From positions 41,243,200 through 41,307,199 of the forward strand of contig OZ024865.1 in NCBI GenBank assembly GCA_964017155.1: 64,000 nt of DNA, in the 5' to 3' direction. Source of the stretch: Oasisia sp. SBJ-2009. Lineage: Eukaryota > Annelida > Polychaeta > Sabellida > Siboglinidae. Under the pieces are notes generated by a model. The model did not search any database and had not been told where the DNA came from. It was given only the letters and a program-made list of their open reading frames with translations. The position numbers and the translations under genes are program-made. This document shows positions 34,577 to 46,785 of this stretch, in pieces; position 1 is the stretch's first letter, and every line of letters begins with the position of its first letter.

Positions 34577-34936
34577 CAAAACATGTAATACCATTTGAAA
34601 CCCCATAACTCATATTCCAACAAGTTGACATAGACATGCATAAATCCAAAGTCAAATGTCTTAACTGATAATGAAATCAATCACTCCCAGGTTCTAGCAG
34701 AAATGCTGGGATGTCAGTATGCTAATTTAACGAATTTTCCTGGACACTTATCTCAGTTCATAAAATAGATGCTGCGATAATTTCAGGAAACGTTCTGAAA
34801 ATAGTTGTTGGTTATGAAGTAACGTTAAAAAGACGTATGTAGGGAAATGAAACGGAGTCTCATCTCGCATTTATACAAATACACACATTCGGGCATGCAC
34901 ATTGCACAAACACGCGCAATCTCTTGAACACACGCA

Positions 34937-35080
34937 TGTAAAGGTAAAGGTAAGTTCTTTCATAGCGCAGTATCCAGTCCTCATGACTGCAAATGCGCTT
35001 CACATTTTACGTCCATGGCAGATATGTTCAAGTAATGATCTTTCAACTGCGCTGGGAAGCATTCAGCCATATATAGAATA
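34937..35080 (-). mobile_element. SINE remnant, duplication unit 1
   Basis: Body and 3' tail of the SINE family described at 51362: AAGGTAAGTTCTT...ATAGCGCAGTATCCAGT, GGCAGATATGTTCAA and GAAGCATTCAGCCAT. It is oriented minus, judged by the tRNA-like head of the 51.6-kb copy. The most diverged of the four local copies. Confidence 0.55.
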
Positions 35081-35349
35081 TATTCTTCATGTAATCTACA
35101 CTGAGTCTTGCAAACATTCTGCCCGTTGAGATGTGTATATGAACTTCGCAGACTGATAGCTCACAGGGGATCCTCATCCAGTCGTTATACTCAACACCAC
35201 GAAGTCCGAAAAACACCAGGTCGATTAGTTCGGCGACAGGTGAGCAAGTTCAGCTCCAAATGTTTTCATCAGAATAGCGTATCCCAATCACGGTTTGAAG
35301 CTGAAGAGCACTCACCGCATACACATCCCGACCAGGACATTTGGTAAAG

Positions 35350-36390
35350 AGGACACCCCGACTGGGTCGCGTGCGCGGGGGGGGGGGCATCTTCACGGCG
35401 TGTGTGGGCGTGTAAACGGTTATGTCGTGTCGACACGGCGCTCGCCAGGATCAGAAGATTTATGTATGATCCAATGATGTAGCAATCAACGCTCGATTCC
35501 AGATACAACTTCGAATTTATTCATCGCAACGAATGCAGCATCATACAATCGACTAAACATACAGTGTATTGCTTTTGCAATACATAAGTACTACAATATA
35601 AACTCAAAGCTCTGCCCTCCCTACTTTTTCTTCGGGTCTTTACAAAACCTCTACACTTTGACCTGTTTTAAAAGTAGCCGCAAAATTTAGAAGTTCATGA
35701 TGAAAATAGGAGCATCAGTCTCATATTATAATAGTGAATTTGAAACGCCAAAATGGTAGACCGTAACGCATGTTCGAACGCGTTCGGTCTCCCTGTATCT
35801 CCCAAAAATCTCCCTATTTCAATGCTCAAATCTATCCCAAGTATCCCTGCTTCTTTCTCACTGCACATGCGTAGCCATGACCGCTTGTAACGATAATTCA
35901 CGTATTGTCCTTTAAAGGTTAACAGTTATCCCAGATTGCTCTGCTTCCCGCAGATCCGTAGTTAAACTGTTCACGTATAACCGTGACCGTTTACAAATGT
36001 CGGCCCTACGTAAGTTATTCGTTCTCCCAGGGTGCTCCAGGGTGGGGCAGACCACCCTTCTGAGCAATTAATCATATACAAGGTTGCACGAACTGGGTAC
36101 CAGTCGCTATTCTCTCCGTTTTATAAACACTTCTGTCTCCCTAATGTGAAACTTGTTTTCTTAGTACACGGGCGTCAACCCGTTCCCTGTTTGTCTGAGT
36201 AGAGTGTTTCCTTATGTCTAACGTGCTAGTCTACGATTATATAAAGTGTCTTTCTACATGTCTAGTAGCCAGTACAAGTAGCCAGTACATTGATTATATA
36301 ATTAATATGATTAAATATTCAAAGCTAAGCAGTGCATTATGATTATATATGATTAAATATTAAAAGCTAAGCGGTGATTCTTTACAATTT
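35350..36390. other. unit-1-specific insertion, unassigned
   Basis: Sequence present in the first duplication unit only. It includes a G-run of about 13 near 35378-35390. No gene recognised. Confidence 0.4.
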
Positions 36391-36540
36391 GGGTGTTTTG
36401 GTGGTCGCCACGAACAGGCACTAAATGCATTACCTCCACCGCAGCGACGCCGTCTTGTCTCCCGATTTTAAAATCTGACGAGCGAGAAACTGTAAACGGC
36501 ACCGCGAAAAATGTCAACACCTCCCAGTCCGATAGGTAAC

Positions 36541-36700
36541 CTAGGTAAGTTCTTATAAATTATAGCGCAGTATGTACAGTTCTTTGGAATGCCAAAGCGC
36601 TCTACACTTTTCTTCCATGGCAGACCTGTTCCATCAAGCACCATCTCAACTTGGCTAGAAAACATTCAGCCACGCACACATTAATGCGCGAAGGCTGCTC
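36541..36700 (-). mobile_element. SINE remnant, duplication unit 2
   Basis: AGGTAAGTTCTTATAAATTATAGCGCAGTA, then GGAATGCCAAAGCGCTCTAC, GGCAGACCTGTTCCATCAAG and ACATTCAGCCACGC. The AGCGCTTTGGCATTCC... ...GCGCTATAATTTATAAGAAC layout on the minus strand is a typical SINE 3' tail. Confidence 0.65.
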
Positions 36701-36837
36701 ATACACATAAACACCACTGACGACACCACTGTGAACAACAGCAATGTAGGATGAAATAACATGCTTTTATTGGCATCCCAGTTCCCCAAAACTCTACTTT
36801 CACCGGTAAAAGACAAGTGTTGTAAAACGATAAATAC

Positions 36838-37678
36838 ACGCAAGAACGCGCACGCAAGAACGCGCACGCAAGAACGCGCACGCAAGAACGCGCACGCAAG
36901 AACGCGCACGCAAGAACGCGCACGCAAGAACGCGCACGCAAGAACGCGCACGCAAGAACGCGCACGCAAGAACGCGCACGCAAGAACGCGCACGCAAGAA
37001 CGCGCACGCAAGAACGCGCACGCAAGAACGCGCACGCAAGAACGCGCACGCAAGAACGCGCACGCAAGAACGCGCACGCAAGAACGCGCACGCAAGAACG
37101 CGCACGCAAGAACGCGCACGCAAGAACGCGCACGCAAGAACGCGCACACAAGAACGCGCACGCAAGAACGCGCACGCAAGAACGCGCACGCAAGAACGCG
37201 CACGCAAGAACGCGCACGCAAGAACGCGCACGCAAGAACGCGCACGCAAGAACGCGCACGCAAGAACGCGCACGCAAGAACGCGCACGCAAGAACGCGCA
37301 CGCAAGAACGCGCACGCAAGAACGCGCACGCAAGAACGCGCACGCAAGAACGCGCACGCAAGAACGCGCACGCAAGAACGCGCACGCAAGAACGCGCACG
37401 CAAGAACGAGCACGCAAGAACGCGCACGCAAGAACGCGCACGCAAGAACGCGCACGCAAGAACGCGCACGCAAGAACGCGCACGCAAGAACGCGCACGCA
37501 AGAACGCGCACGCAAGAACGCGCACGCAAGAACGCGCACGCAAGGACGCGCACGCAAGGACGCGCACGCAAGGACGCGCACGCAAGGACGCGCACGCAAG
37601 GACGCGCACGCAAGAACGCGCACGCAAGAACGCGCACGCAAGAACTAGCACGCAAGAACGCGCACGCAAGAACGCGCA
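36838..37678. repeat. 14-bp CpG-rich minisatellite, about 60 copies
   Basis: Unit AAGAACGCGCACGC, almost perfectly homogeneous. Variants: five adjacent AAGGACGCGCACGC units at about 37541-37610, single CGAGCAC, CTAGCAC and CACACAAG variants. As 3 x 14 = 42 is free of stops, open frames of 289-464 codons appear on both strands; these are not genes. The array begins right after the TTTCACCGGTAAAAGACAAG landmark of duplication unit 2. Confidence 0.97.
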
Positions 37679-37738
37679 CGCGCACGCGCACGCGCACGCG
37701 AACGCGAACGCGCACGCGCACGCGCACGCGCACGCGCA

Positions 37739-37769
<31 letters not shown>

Positions 37770-38097
37770 GCGAACGCGAACGCGAACGCGAACGCGAACG
37801 CGAACGCGAACGCGAACGCGAACGCGAACGCGAACGCGAACGCGAACGCGAACGCGAACGCGAACGCGAACGCGAACGCGAACGCGAACGCGAACGCGAA
37901 CGCGAACGCGAACGCGAACGCGAACGCGAACGCGAACGCGAACGCGAACGCGAACGCGAACGCGAACGCGAACGCGAACGCGAACGCGAACGCGAACGCG
38001 AACGCGAACGCGAACGCGAACGCGAACGCGAACGCGAACGCGAACGCGAACGCGAACGCGAACGCGAACGCGAACGCGAACGCGAACGCGCACGCGA
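37679..38097. repeat. hexanucleotide (CGAACG)n array, about 65 units
   Basis: Starts as GCGCAC hexamers (37679-37740) and changes to near-pure GCGAAC hexamers to 38093. It adjoins the 14-bp array without a gap and ends at AGTCCGATAGG, a landmark of the next unit. It gives the R-V-R-V... frame on the minus strand, which is an artefact. Confidence 0.97.
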
Positions 38098-38524
38098 ACC
38101 AGTCCGATAGGTGACCTATCGTGTCCTGCTGAAGTTACGCCTCAGTCCTCCCAATTTTAGGTATGACCCCCCTTCATAGGACTACGCAACTGTTTTTATG
38201 TAGCAAGCGGCCAAACCGTGACCGATGTCGGTGAGTTTTGTTTGTATTGGTGCAAGTATCATTTATTTCGTCATGTCATCGCGATGAATTCTTCTCTGGC
38301 TCTAGCAGAAATTATGGGATGTCAGGACAGAAAATGGTTTCTTGGGAAATGTGGTGTGATAATTTAACAAATATTCCTGGGCACATTTGTCAGTCCATTA
38401 TATAGATGCAGTGATACTTTTAGGAAATGTTCTGAACTTATTTTCTGGTTATGAAGGATAGTTGATATACACGTATGTAGGGTGAGCGTGTGCAAACACG
38501 CCCACTCTTTTGTATACATGCATG

Positions 38525-38700
38525 TATAAGTAAAGGTAAGTTCTTATAAATTATAGCGCAGTATTCAGTTCTCTGGAATGCCTAAGCGCTCCACACTTTA
38601 CTTCCCTAGTAGACCTGTGCAATCAAGCACCATCTCAACATGCCCAATAAAGCATTCAGCCACGCGGCAATTAATGCGCGAAGACTGCTCATACACATAA
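38525..38700 (-). mobile_element. SINE remnant, duplication unit 3
   Basis: Closest relative of the 36.54-kb copy: AAAGGTAAGTTCTTATAAAT, CCTAAGCGCTCCACACTTTA, CAATCAAGCACCATCTCAAC and GCGGCAATTAATGCGCGAAG. Confidence 0.65.
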
Positions 38701-38995
38701 ACCCCACTCTCTATACCCTTGCAGTCCTATATACAACTGTATGAACTAGAGCAATGTAGGATGAAATAATTTCACTCTGAAATGTGTCCGTCTTTTGACT
38801 GACGGGATAGTTTCCTAAAGCGCTGCTTTCACCGGTAAAAGACAAGTGTTGTAAGAAGACAAATTCACGCACGAACACCCACGCGAATGCATATGCGAAC
38901 GCATGCACACCACACAGGAAACTAAAAATTGGCGCATGCTTATAACAAGACAACGTTGTCAGGAAGTTGCGCGTTGCGCAGCTGCAGGTTCGCAC

Positions 38996-39780
38996 AATTA
39001 GTGGTCACGTGATTGCTGTTTCCGCCCAACAACGAGCAATGTATAACCTGAATGCGAAGTCGAAGTGGATTTGCGGAAGGTTGGTTGTTTTCATTTCTTC
39101 GTCATTTTCTCCTTCGTCGTCTTTATTGGTTCGTTCCTGATACAATTATCATTTATTCGTTTCAATGTTATTGTAGTAATCGGCCACGATGATATCGAGA
39201 TATGGACTACGATCTCTACAACGCGTGCGGCACGGCCATCGGATTGGAATTCGAAGAGGCTTTCTTACCGAACGTCGATCGAACAAGAAGGGATTTCACA
39301 TTCGGATCAAACTGAGGAAACGGCTGTTACGCCTAACTGACTGACTTTATTCGTAATTATCGAACTTTTAACGTTAGCGTATTCCGAGGTGTAGATTGTT
39401 GCAATTTATTTTAGGTAACCACGCTCGGGAGGAGAGTAAACTCGTTTCGCTGTTGAAGCATTGGAAAATCACACCTCCTCCTCCCTGAAAGGGGTTTGAG
39501 GTTGGGTGGCCGGCTTGCAGATTCCTTCCATGGCTTACCCGCCGTCTTCATCTGTCAGTTATTTTAATAAGATATTGTTGATATCTTATCAAAATTACTG
39601 ATTAACTGGTGACGGTGCATTTCTCGTCATTCGATGTATCATTTCTTTATGTAATGAAACTAAGAAATCAAAGAAATTATGTATTTTTTAGAAGCGTTGT
39701 GTAAGCGAACGAAATGTGTGTAGACTTATAGATTATAGACACGAGCGAAATGACGAATCCCCAAATGCACCATGACAAAC
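38996..39780. other. unit-3-specific sequence with a GTG-initiated open frame
   Basis: Present only in this unit. A frame of 91 codons (39065-39340) begins with a hydrophobic stretch (FHFFVIFSFVVFIGSFLI) that could pass for a membrane segment or signal, but it starts at GTG with no ATG and I recognise no family. Treated as unassigned. Confidence 0.3.
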
Positions 39781-40606
39781 ATTACACAGGAATGCAATAT
39801 ATTCTGAGTTTTGCAAACAGTCTGCCGTTTGAGATGTGTGTAAGTACTTCGCAGAGTGAACGCTCCCCGTTAATCCTCATCCATACGTTATATTCAACAC
39901 CAAGTTAAGCTCGAAATGTTTTTTTTAATCAGAATAGCGTATCCGATACAAGCTTTGACATTGAAGTGCCTCCAACGCATATACGTCCAGCCATGGACAT
40001 TCACGTGTTTTGGAGGTCGCCACGAACAGGTAGTAAATGCGTTACCTTCTGCGCCGTGTCTCCGTCTAGTCTCCCGATTTTTAAATCTGACGAGCGAGAA
40101 ACTAAACGTCGCCGCGAAAAATGTCAACACCTCCCAGTCCGATAGGTGACCTATCATGTCCTGCTGAAGTTACACCTCAACCCTCCCAATTTATGGTATG
40201 TTGTTTTTGTGTAGCCCGCGGAGTATCACAGCTGCCAAACCGTGGCCGATGTCTGTGAGTTTTCTTTGTATTGATACAGGTGTCTTTTATTTGGTGATGT
40301 CATCACGATGATTTCATCTGTGGTTCTAGCAGAAAGTGTGGGATGTCAGGGTGGAAAATGCTTTCTTGGAAAATGTTGTACGGTAAAATAAAATATTTCC
40401 TCGGCACATTTGTCAGTCAATTATATAGATGCAGTGACAAGTTTAGGAAATGTTCTGAAAATATATTCTGGTTATGGAGGATAATTGAAATAGACGTATG
40501 TAGGTAAATCGAAAGTGGTCTCAGCCCGTATTTGTTCCTTAGACTCATGCACACTCAGGTGGGCGGGACCAAACACACGCACTCTCTTGTACACATGCAT
40601 GTAGAG

Positions 40607-40790
40607 GTAAAGGTAAGTTTTATAAATAATAGCGCACTATCCAGTGCTCTGGAATGCCAAAGAGCTCCACACTTTACTACCCTGGCAAACTTTTTCAATC
40701 AAGCACTATCTCAACTTGGCTAGAAAGCATTCAGCCACGCGGCAATTAATGCGCGAAGGCTGGTCATACACATAAACACCAGCTGAGTGA
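40607..40790 (-). mobile_element. SINE remnant, duplication unit 4
   Basis: GGTAAGTTTTATAAATAATAG, GGAATGCCAAAGAGCTCCAC, CAATCAAGCACTATCTCAAC, AAAGCATTCAGCCACGCGGC and AATTAATGCGCGAAGG; the same layout as the 36.54- and 38.53-kb copies. Confidence 0.65.
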
Positions 40791-40867
40791 ACTGGAGCAA
40801 TGTAGAGTGAAAAAACTTCGTTCTGATTTTTTCCTTAATTTACTGAGTGATACGTTCCCAAAACTCT

Positions 40868-40883
40868 ACTTTCACCGGTGAAA
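40868..40883. promoter_or_regulatory. 16-bp perfect palindrome in duplication unit 4
   Basis: CTTTCACCGGTGAAAG is an exact palindrome centred on CC|GG. The sibling units keep it with one change (CTTTCACCGGTAAAAG at about 36.80 and 38.83 kb). Palindromic dimer-site look; no evidence of function beyond retention in three units. Confidence 0.4.
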
Positions 40884-41100
40884 GGCAAGTGTTGTGACAA
40901 CTCAAATTAACGCACGAACGTACACGCGAACATACACACACGCATGAATCGTATACATTTGCGATTTATATCCGTGGTGGTTTTTCTTTGTTTTGGTACA
41001 GTTGTCCTTTAATGTGATGTTAACATTTCACTGTTTATATTTACGATTTGCTCATTATAATATTTCCTTGTGTGATGGGTCCGCCTCATTTGCTACGTCC

Positions 41101-41586
<486 letters not shown>

Positions 41587-41587
<1 letters not shown>

Positions 41588-44050
41588 ACATAATGACGTG
41601 TGGGTTGTGTTGATTTTGTATGACATGAAACTCGCAGTTCTTCCCTTTGTCTTTGATATTTAGAACTCCAGACATAGGGTTGTTTAAATTGCGGTTAATT
41701 GACAAGGTCATAGATTTTAAAAAATCACCTATAATTTCTTGGTGTCGCCGGCGCCGGCATCAGTGACGTATTTTCAGACGAGGAATAATTTCCCAAATAC
41801 AGAGTATGTTTTCATCAAGTTATATTACGCGCCCTAGCTTTGTCCTGGAATAAGGTTATCCACATTTACGCGTGTTTGTTTACAAACAGACGTCTGTCGT
41901 ACAGAAACAACGCACGCGCCTAGCGACTCCCTCGCGCGCGCCAGGGGTCGCTGCTGTTGATCACGTCAGCGCGAGGAAGTGTGTTCTATTTATAGCTGTG
42001 GTGCCCCGCGCCATTATTAGACTGAGATCTGTACAGCATGTCTCACATTATCTGGTTTTATCACAAAGTGGCTATATGACCAGAAGAAAACCTGACTGAA
42101 ACTTCAGGATACATAATCCGAGTGTGTGATTCCGTCATCAAAATCATGACATAAGGCGTCGCAATTTATAGCTTTACGGTTTTGAGTATTGTTTGACATC
42201 AAGACTCTCGTTGAAGCCAGGCGAATGGGAAGGTATGCTGACAGTGATTGACAGTGACAGGTACGGTATATAGGTACACCAGGGCACAAATCGCGTGTTC
42301 TATAGCTTTTTTGCCGTTATGACAAAAACAGAACTGAAAAGCAATCTTCCTTAATATATCTATCACTATGAGCTAAATATGTTATACACAATCTGTTTTT
42401 TTAATACTTTTTTGTACTTTTTGTATAGCAATCAAAATTACTAGCCACACAGGCCCCCAACAACTTTTTTAAGAACTACTCATATATGTGTGGAAGAATG
42501 TGCTTTCATTGTATTTATCTAGTTTAGATGTTGGTTTTAGAGGCAAAAATGCATGCACAACAACAATTGTTTTAACTCATTTGTAAAACTGTTTGTTTTG
42601 TGTGTGGCGCACATACAAAACAAACAGCTCTTTAAATCATTTACCACACATATCTGAAAGACTGGTATCATAGGAGCTGTAGGTTTTATGTTTAAATGGG
42701 TTAATTTAGCAGTGGTCTGCACATGAGTCATGTCATATTTGTACTGCAACAAATGTCTAAATTTGAACATTTGAAATCAATACAGTTTACCTAGGCTGCT
42801 CCATGTATTTGTTTACATATTTTCTTATGGATGATAACAAAACTGGAATGCATTAGTTAACCATATTTAGTCACCCACCAAACTCATACATATTCTCATT
42901 TGTCTTGAGTGGGTTTGTTTTATATTATGAACTGTGTCGATGACAGATAAGTTACAACCAGGATTCTAGTTAGAGGAGTCAACATGGAGGGACATTTACA
43001 AATTCTTGACATGCCTACATTGACACTAAAATGCATAGTATATTTATAATTTGTGATGTGATATGTGCTTACTTGGGGAGGAGATTCATGTTTAGAGTAT
43101 TTGATTGGTTCACTTTTTGCTAAATCCATTTTCTGGAATCTGTTAACAACAAAAATGATTAACTCAAATGCAGTGACAATGGAATGCATTCTTTTTCACA
43201 ATTAATTCTACAAGATGGAATCAACCACTTGTTACGAAGTGAACGAATCTATTGTATTATATTATAGCATTATGAACACTGCCGGCCACCTGCACTGTTT
43301 GATCACATAAACCATTCAACAGTCACACAGCATATGAGTTATCTGACATGTACACTTTTAATGTATTGATACAACAACATCAGCAATGTGTATACATTTT
43401 GATACCAATTACAAGACTGTGTTCCAAATTCTGTCACATCAGAATGCATTCAAAATCCAAAGTTTAATTCTCCTCCCATCTGGAAGACAGCTTCACAGGG
43501 TGACATAACTCACTGACTGGCATACTTATCATCTGGCAATTATAACTGCTCCATCAAATGATCAAATTAATTATTGTGATAACATTTTCTAAAACTATAG
43601 ACACCTTTCATAAGAAATTGAAAATACAGTTGTTTGTAAATGCTTTTCCACCATGGAATGCCACCAGTTACATTCTCCAATGACGACTTGTGCCTGTCCC
43701 CGTGTAGGACTAGCTCAATGGTTTTGTCTGTTGCACCTCTGAGCTGGAATATTGTTAAGGATTTAGGCACTATAGAAGTTTCACAGTTAATATTATTATT
43801 GTTATCATTATCAGATGCTGTCAAATATAAAAAGTCCAGAAACATAAAAAAACCATTGATCAACTGGTTGACCAATAGCATATATATTGGTAGAGATTAT
43901 TTATGTCATTTTATCAGAACAAAGTTTTGATATCCTTGAATGTTGTGTATGGCTCAATCTACTTCAATGCAACAGCACAGGTTTCTCATGTAATTACCGG
44001 TACATCTGTAGTCACTTTTCAGTTGACAACAACTTGTACTTTGGCTCTCC
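41587..44050. other. non-coding stretch with a CpG-richer patch
   Basis: The patch at about 41740-42020 (GCCGGCGCCGGC, CTCGCGCGCGCCAGGGG, TCACGTCAGCGCGAGG) is markedly richer in CpG than its surroundings and could be a promoter region. No transcript-like ORF follows. Confidence 0.35.
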
Positions 44051-44051
44051 T

Positions 44052-44306
<255 letters not shown>

Positions 44307-44712
44307 ATGCCTACAATTTTCTGTGCTGTACTTCATCTGAAACCTAAAATTCAAATAAAATCATTACTTTGAAAAACACCAAAACCATCAAATAGAATAC
44401 AAAAACGCAACACAACACCAAAATAAGGAACAACAAATTGGACATGCATGAATTTTATTTAGGAACACAGTGATAGACGTTTTATGTTAACATACTGGCA
44501 ATCTCTCTAACAATTAACACCATTCACCTATGGGTATTCCCCTCGAGTGACAATAATTACCAATATATTTTCAAATATGCACATCAACAACAGCAACCAG
44601 GAAGCACGATTTTTTTTGCCAGGCATCTTTTAGAATGTTTTGATTTGGCTGGTCTATTTTCAGAAATACTAGATTTAAATAATATTTTTACTACTTTGTT
44701 TAAAAAAATAGA

Positions 44713-44764
44713 AGGTAGGTGGGCAGGCGGGTGGGTAGGTGGGCAGGCGGGTGGGCGGTCGGGC
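44713..44764. repeat. 20-bp G-rich tandem repeat, quadruplex-prone
   Basis: Unit GGTAGGTGGGCAGGCGGGTG occurs twice in tandem followed by GGCGGTCGGGCG. This gives at least five GGG runs within 52 bp. Confidence 0.85.
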
Positions 44765-45300
44765 GAATTATTTACGAGTTACGTATGTGTTATATATTTA
44801 TATTTTGACCAATGAATAAACAAAAACAAGGCTTAAAACAGGTCTATGATTCACTCAAAGGACTGATTACCGACTGCTTGCACACCTCCAAGGCAGCCTG
44901 CTAAGTAGTTTGGGTATTAAGTCTGTGACTTCATGTTTTAAGGCTATAACATTATACATGCCCCTTTCAACACACCATGATGATACAGTGAATGAGGTGG
45001 GAAATTAGTTATGAGGAATATTACAACAATATATTAGATTTTAGACAATTACATAAGAACAGGCATCACAAGATGAGTAAGTGCCAGTCAACCATGACGT
45101 TTGCTAGTCATATTCAGCCAAGGGTGACCATTCTGGCAAGTATTGACTACCCAGGGGGTACCAGTGGCATATGTAGGGTGCAGCCTACAAGAAGAGGGCA
45201 GCGAGGCGGAACGTGTCTGCACAGACCAGCTGCAGTTGTCTGTATTCAGAAGCAACCTTTGTGCCAGTTGTGTGACCATCCTCCCCCCTCAAACACTCCT

Positions 45301-45596
45301 TGATGTACTGGGATGACACAACCTGTCTCTCTGTCTGTCTCTCTGTCTGTCTCTGTCTGTCTCTCTGTCTGTCTCTCTGTCTGTCTCTCTGTCTGTCTCT
45401 CAGTCTGTCTCTCTGTCTGTCTCTCTGTCTGTCTCTCTGTCTGTCTATCTGTCTGTCTCTCTGTCTGTCTCTCTGTCTGTCTCTCAGTCTGTCTCTCTGT
45501 CTGTCTCTCTGTCTGTCTCTCTGTCTGTCTATCTGTCTGTCTCTCTGTCTGTCTCTCTGTCTGTCTCTCAGTGATGTACTGTGATGACACAACCTT
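45301..45596. repeat. TCTG microsatellite with 84-bp higher-order unit and duplicated flanks
   Basis: A 12-bp TCTCTCTGTCTG-type repeat at about 45323-45570. Marker variants CAG (45401, 45485, 45569) and TCTATCTG (about 45446, 45530) recur exactly 84 bp apart, so two whole 84-bp blocks arose by block duplication. The flank TGATGTACTGGGATGACACA on the left (45301) is duplicated on the right (45572) with one change. Confidence 0.93.
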
Positions 45597-45606
45597 GTAT
45601 GTTTCA

Positions 45607-45893
45607 GCTACATCAGCACCAGCAACAGTGAAGGCAACAACAATGATGACAGCAATAGCAGAAATGATAGCAGCAATAATGGCCACAACAACAGCAATGA
45701 TGGCAACAACAACAGACAAGAGCAATGATGGCAACAACAACAACAATGATGACAACAACAACATTAATTATGGCAACAACAACAGCAATTATGCAACAAC
45801 AACAACATCAATGATGGCAACAACAACAGCAGTGAAAGAACCAGCAACAGCAATGAGAATGATGATGTGTTTAGCATCTGTGGAGCCAGAACA
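45607..45893 (+). other. Asn-rich exon-like segment between splice-site-like signals
   Basis: CCTTGTATGTTTCAG precedes 45607 and ACAG|GTATGT follows at the right end. In frame 0, SNSEGNNNDDSNSRNDSSNN... reads at the left and NSSERTSNSNENDDVFSICG at the right. The middle (from about 45721) reads SNDGNNNNNDDNNN only in frame 1, and frame 0 has stops there. Two compensating indels in an Asn-coding AAC/ATG repeat would explain this. A purely non-coding imperfect AAC repeat explains it equally well. Confidence 0.25.
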
Positions 45894-46090
45894 GGTATGT
45901 TACACATTGACACAATAACACATATTATCTGAGAAATGTAATATGATATTATTCCTTGAAGCTGCCACACCGGTTAGAATAATCAGTATTAATTAAGGAG
46001 GATGGGTGTCTACAGAAAGCTATGTTTGCTACTGAGCAATTGGAGTCCATGTTTTCTTAAACTGAATCTGAATGGGGTACATCATAAGAT

Positions 46091-46091
<1 letters not shown>

Positions 46092-46170
<79 letters not shown>

Positions 46171-46180
46171 TGTGTGTGCA
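46092..46180. repeat. (TG)n microsatellite
   Basis: About 40 TG units with a TTTGTTTG interruption in the middle. Confidence 0.95.
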
Positions 46181-46785
46181 AGTTATTGAGTGTTTGAGCT
46201 GCAGATCAGGCGGCTGAAATCAGATATGGTTTCAGCCTGGACCTGCGACTCGTTAAGTTGGTTCCAGTCAACTATTGTTTTTACAAAAAATGAATTCTTA
46301 AATTGCTTAGTGTGGGCTGTAGGTACTATGGAACATCTAGGGTTGTTGATTGTAAGTTGTTGTATGAAATGTGAGGATACATGGTCTGAGAAGTGCTTAG
46401 GCTGAATGTGTCTTTTGTTTGTTTTTTGGGCCAGAAGAATGTTTCAGTAGGGAGGGCTGGGATAAATCCCATAACAGTTTGGTACATATATTGTAGTCTT
46501 TGGTCTCGTCATCTATGTTCTAATTTGTCGAGGTTAAGGTTGGTGACCATAGTTGTAACAGATGCTGGGTGTCTAGACCAGTAGACTCCAGTAATGAAAC
46601 AAGCTGCACAGGGTTGGATTCTTTCTAATTTATCTATGTCCCCCTAGACACTAGACTCTATTAAATATACATTTGAAAACCATCAATTGATGTAATATTA
46701 ACATAGAAGTAACATGTTGCATAGTAAAATATAATTGTTCTGTATTTCCTACAATTTATCCTGTTTCCCTTGTCTAAAATGTAAC
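46181..46785. other. non-coding stretch
   Basis: No gene or repeat recognised between the TG and CT-rich arrays. Confidence 0.5.

Larger units (their letters stand above)
34680..40930. repeat. tandem segmental duplication, about four units of 1.6-2.1 kb
   Basis: Shared landmarks recur in the same order. TTCTAGCAGAAA...GGGATGTCAG is at about 34.69, 38.30 and 40.33 kb. A SINE remnant is at 34.94, 36.54, 38.53 and 40.61 kb. TTTCACCGGTRAAAG is at 36.80, 38.83 and 40.87 kb. GAGT(C/T)TTGCAAACA is at 35.10 and 39.81 kb. GGTCGCCACGAACAGG is at 36.40 and 40.01 kb. AGTCCGATAGGTGACCTATC or a variant is at 36.53, 38.10 and 40.14 kb. GCCAAACCGTG is at 38.21 and 40.23 kb. Units differ by insertions, deletions and minisatellite growth, and the 36.54-kb junction has lost the segment between two landmarks. 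No conserved open reading frame accompanies the duplication. Confidence 0.88.

Noticed and set aside
36655..38093. Open frames of 289-464 codons rich in Arg, Ala, Cys or Val
   Set aside because: Read from the 14-bp and 6-bp tandem arrays. Open on both strands, no start context, no homology beyond repetition.
39065..39340. Small membrane protein gene
   Set aside because: The frame starts at GTG, has no ATG and no recognisable family. The hydrophobic start comes from a T-rich stretch.
43567..43930. Overlapping ORFs of about 100 codons on both strands
   Set aside because: No family, low complexity in part (Asn run from a TTA/ATT repeat), and no splice or poly(A) context.
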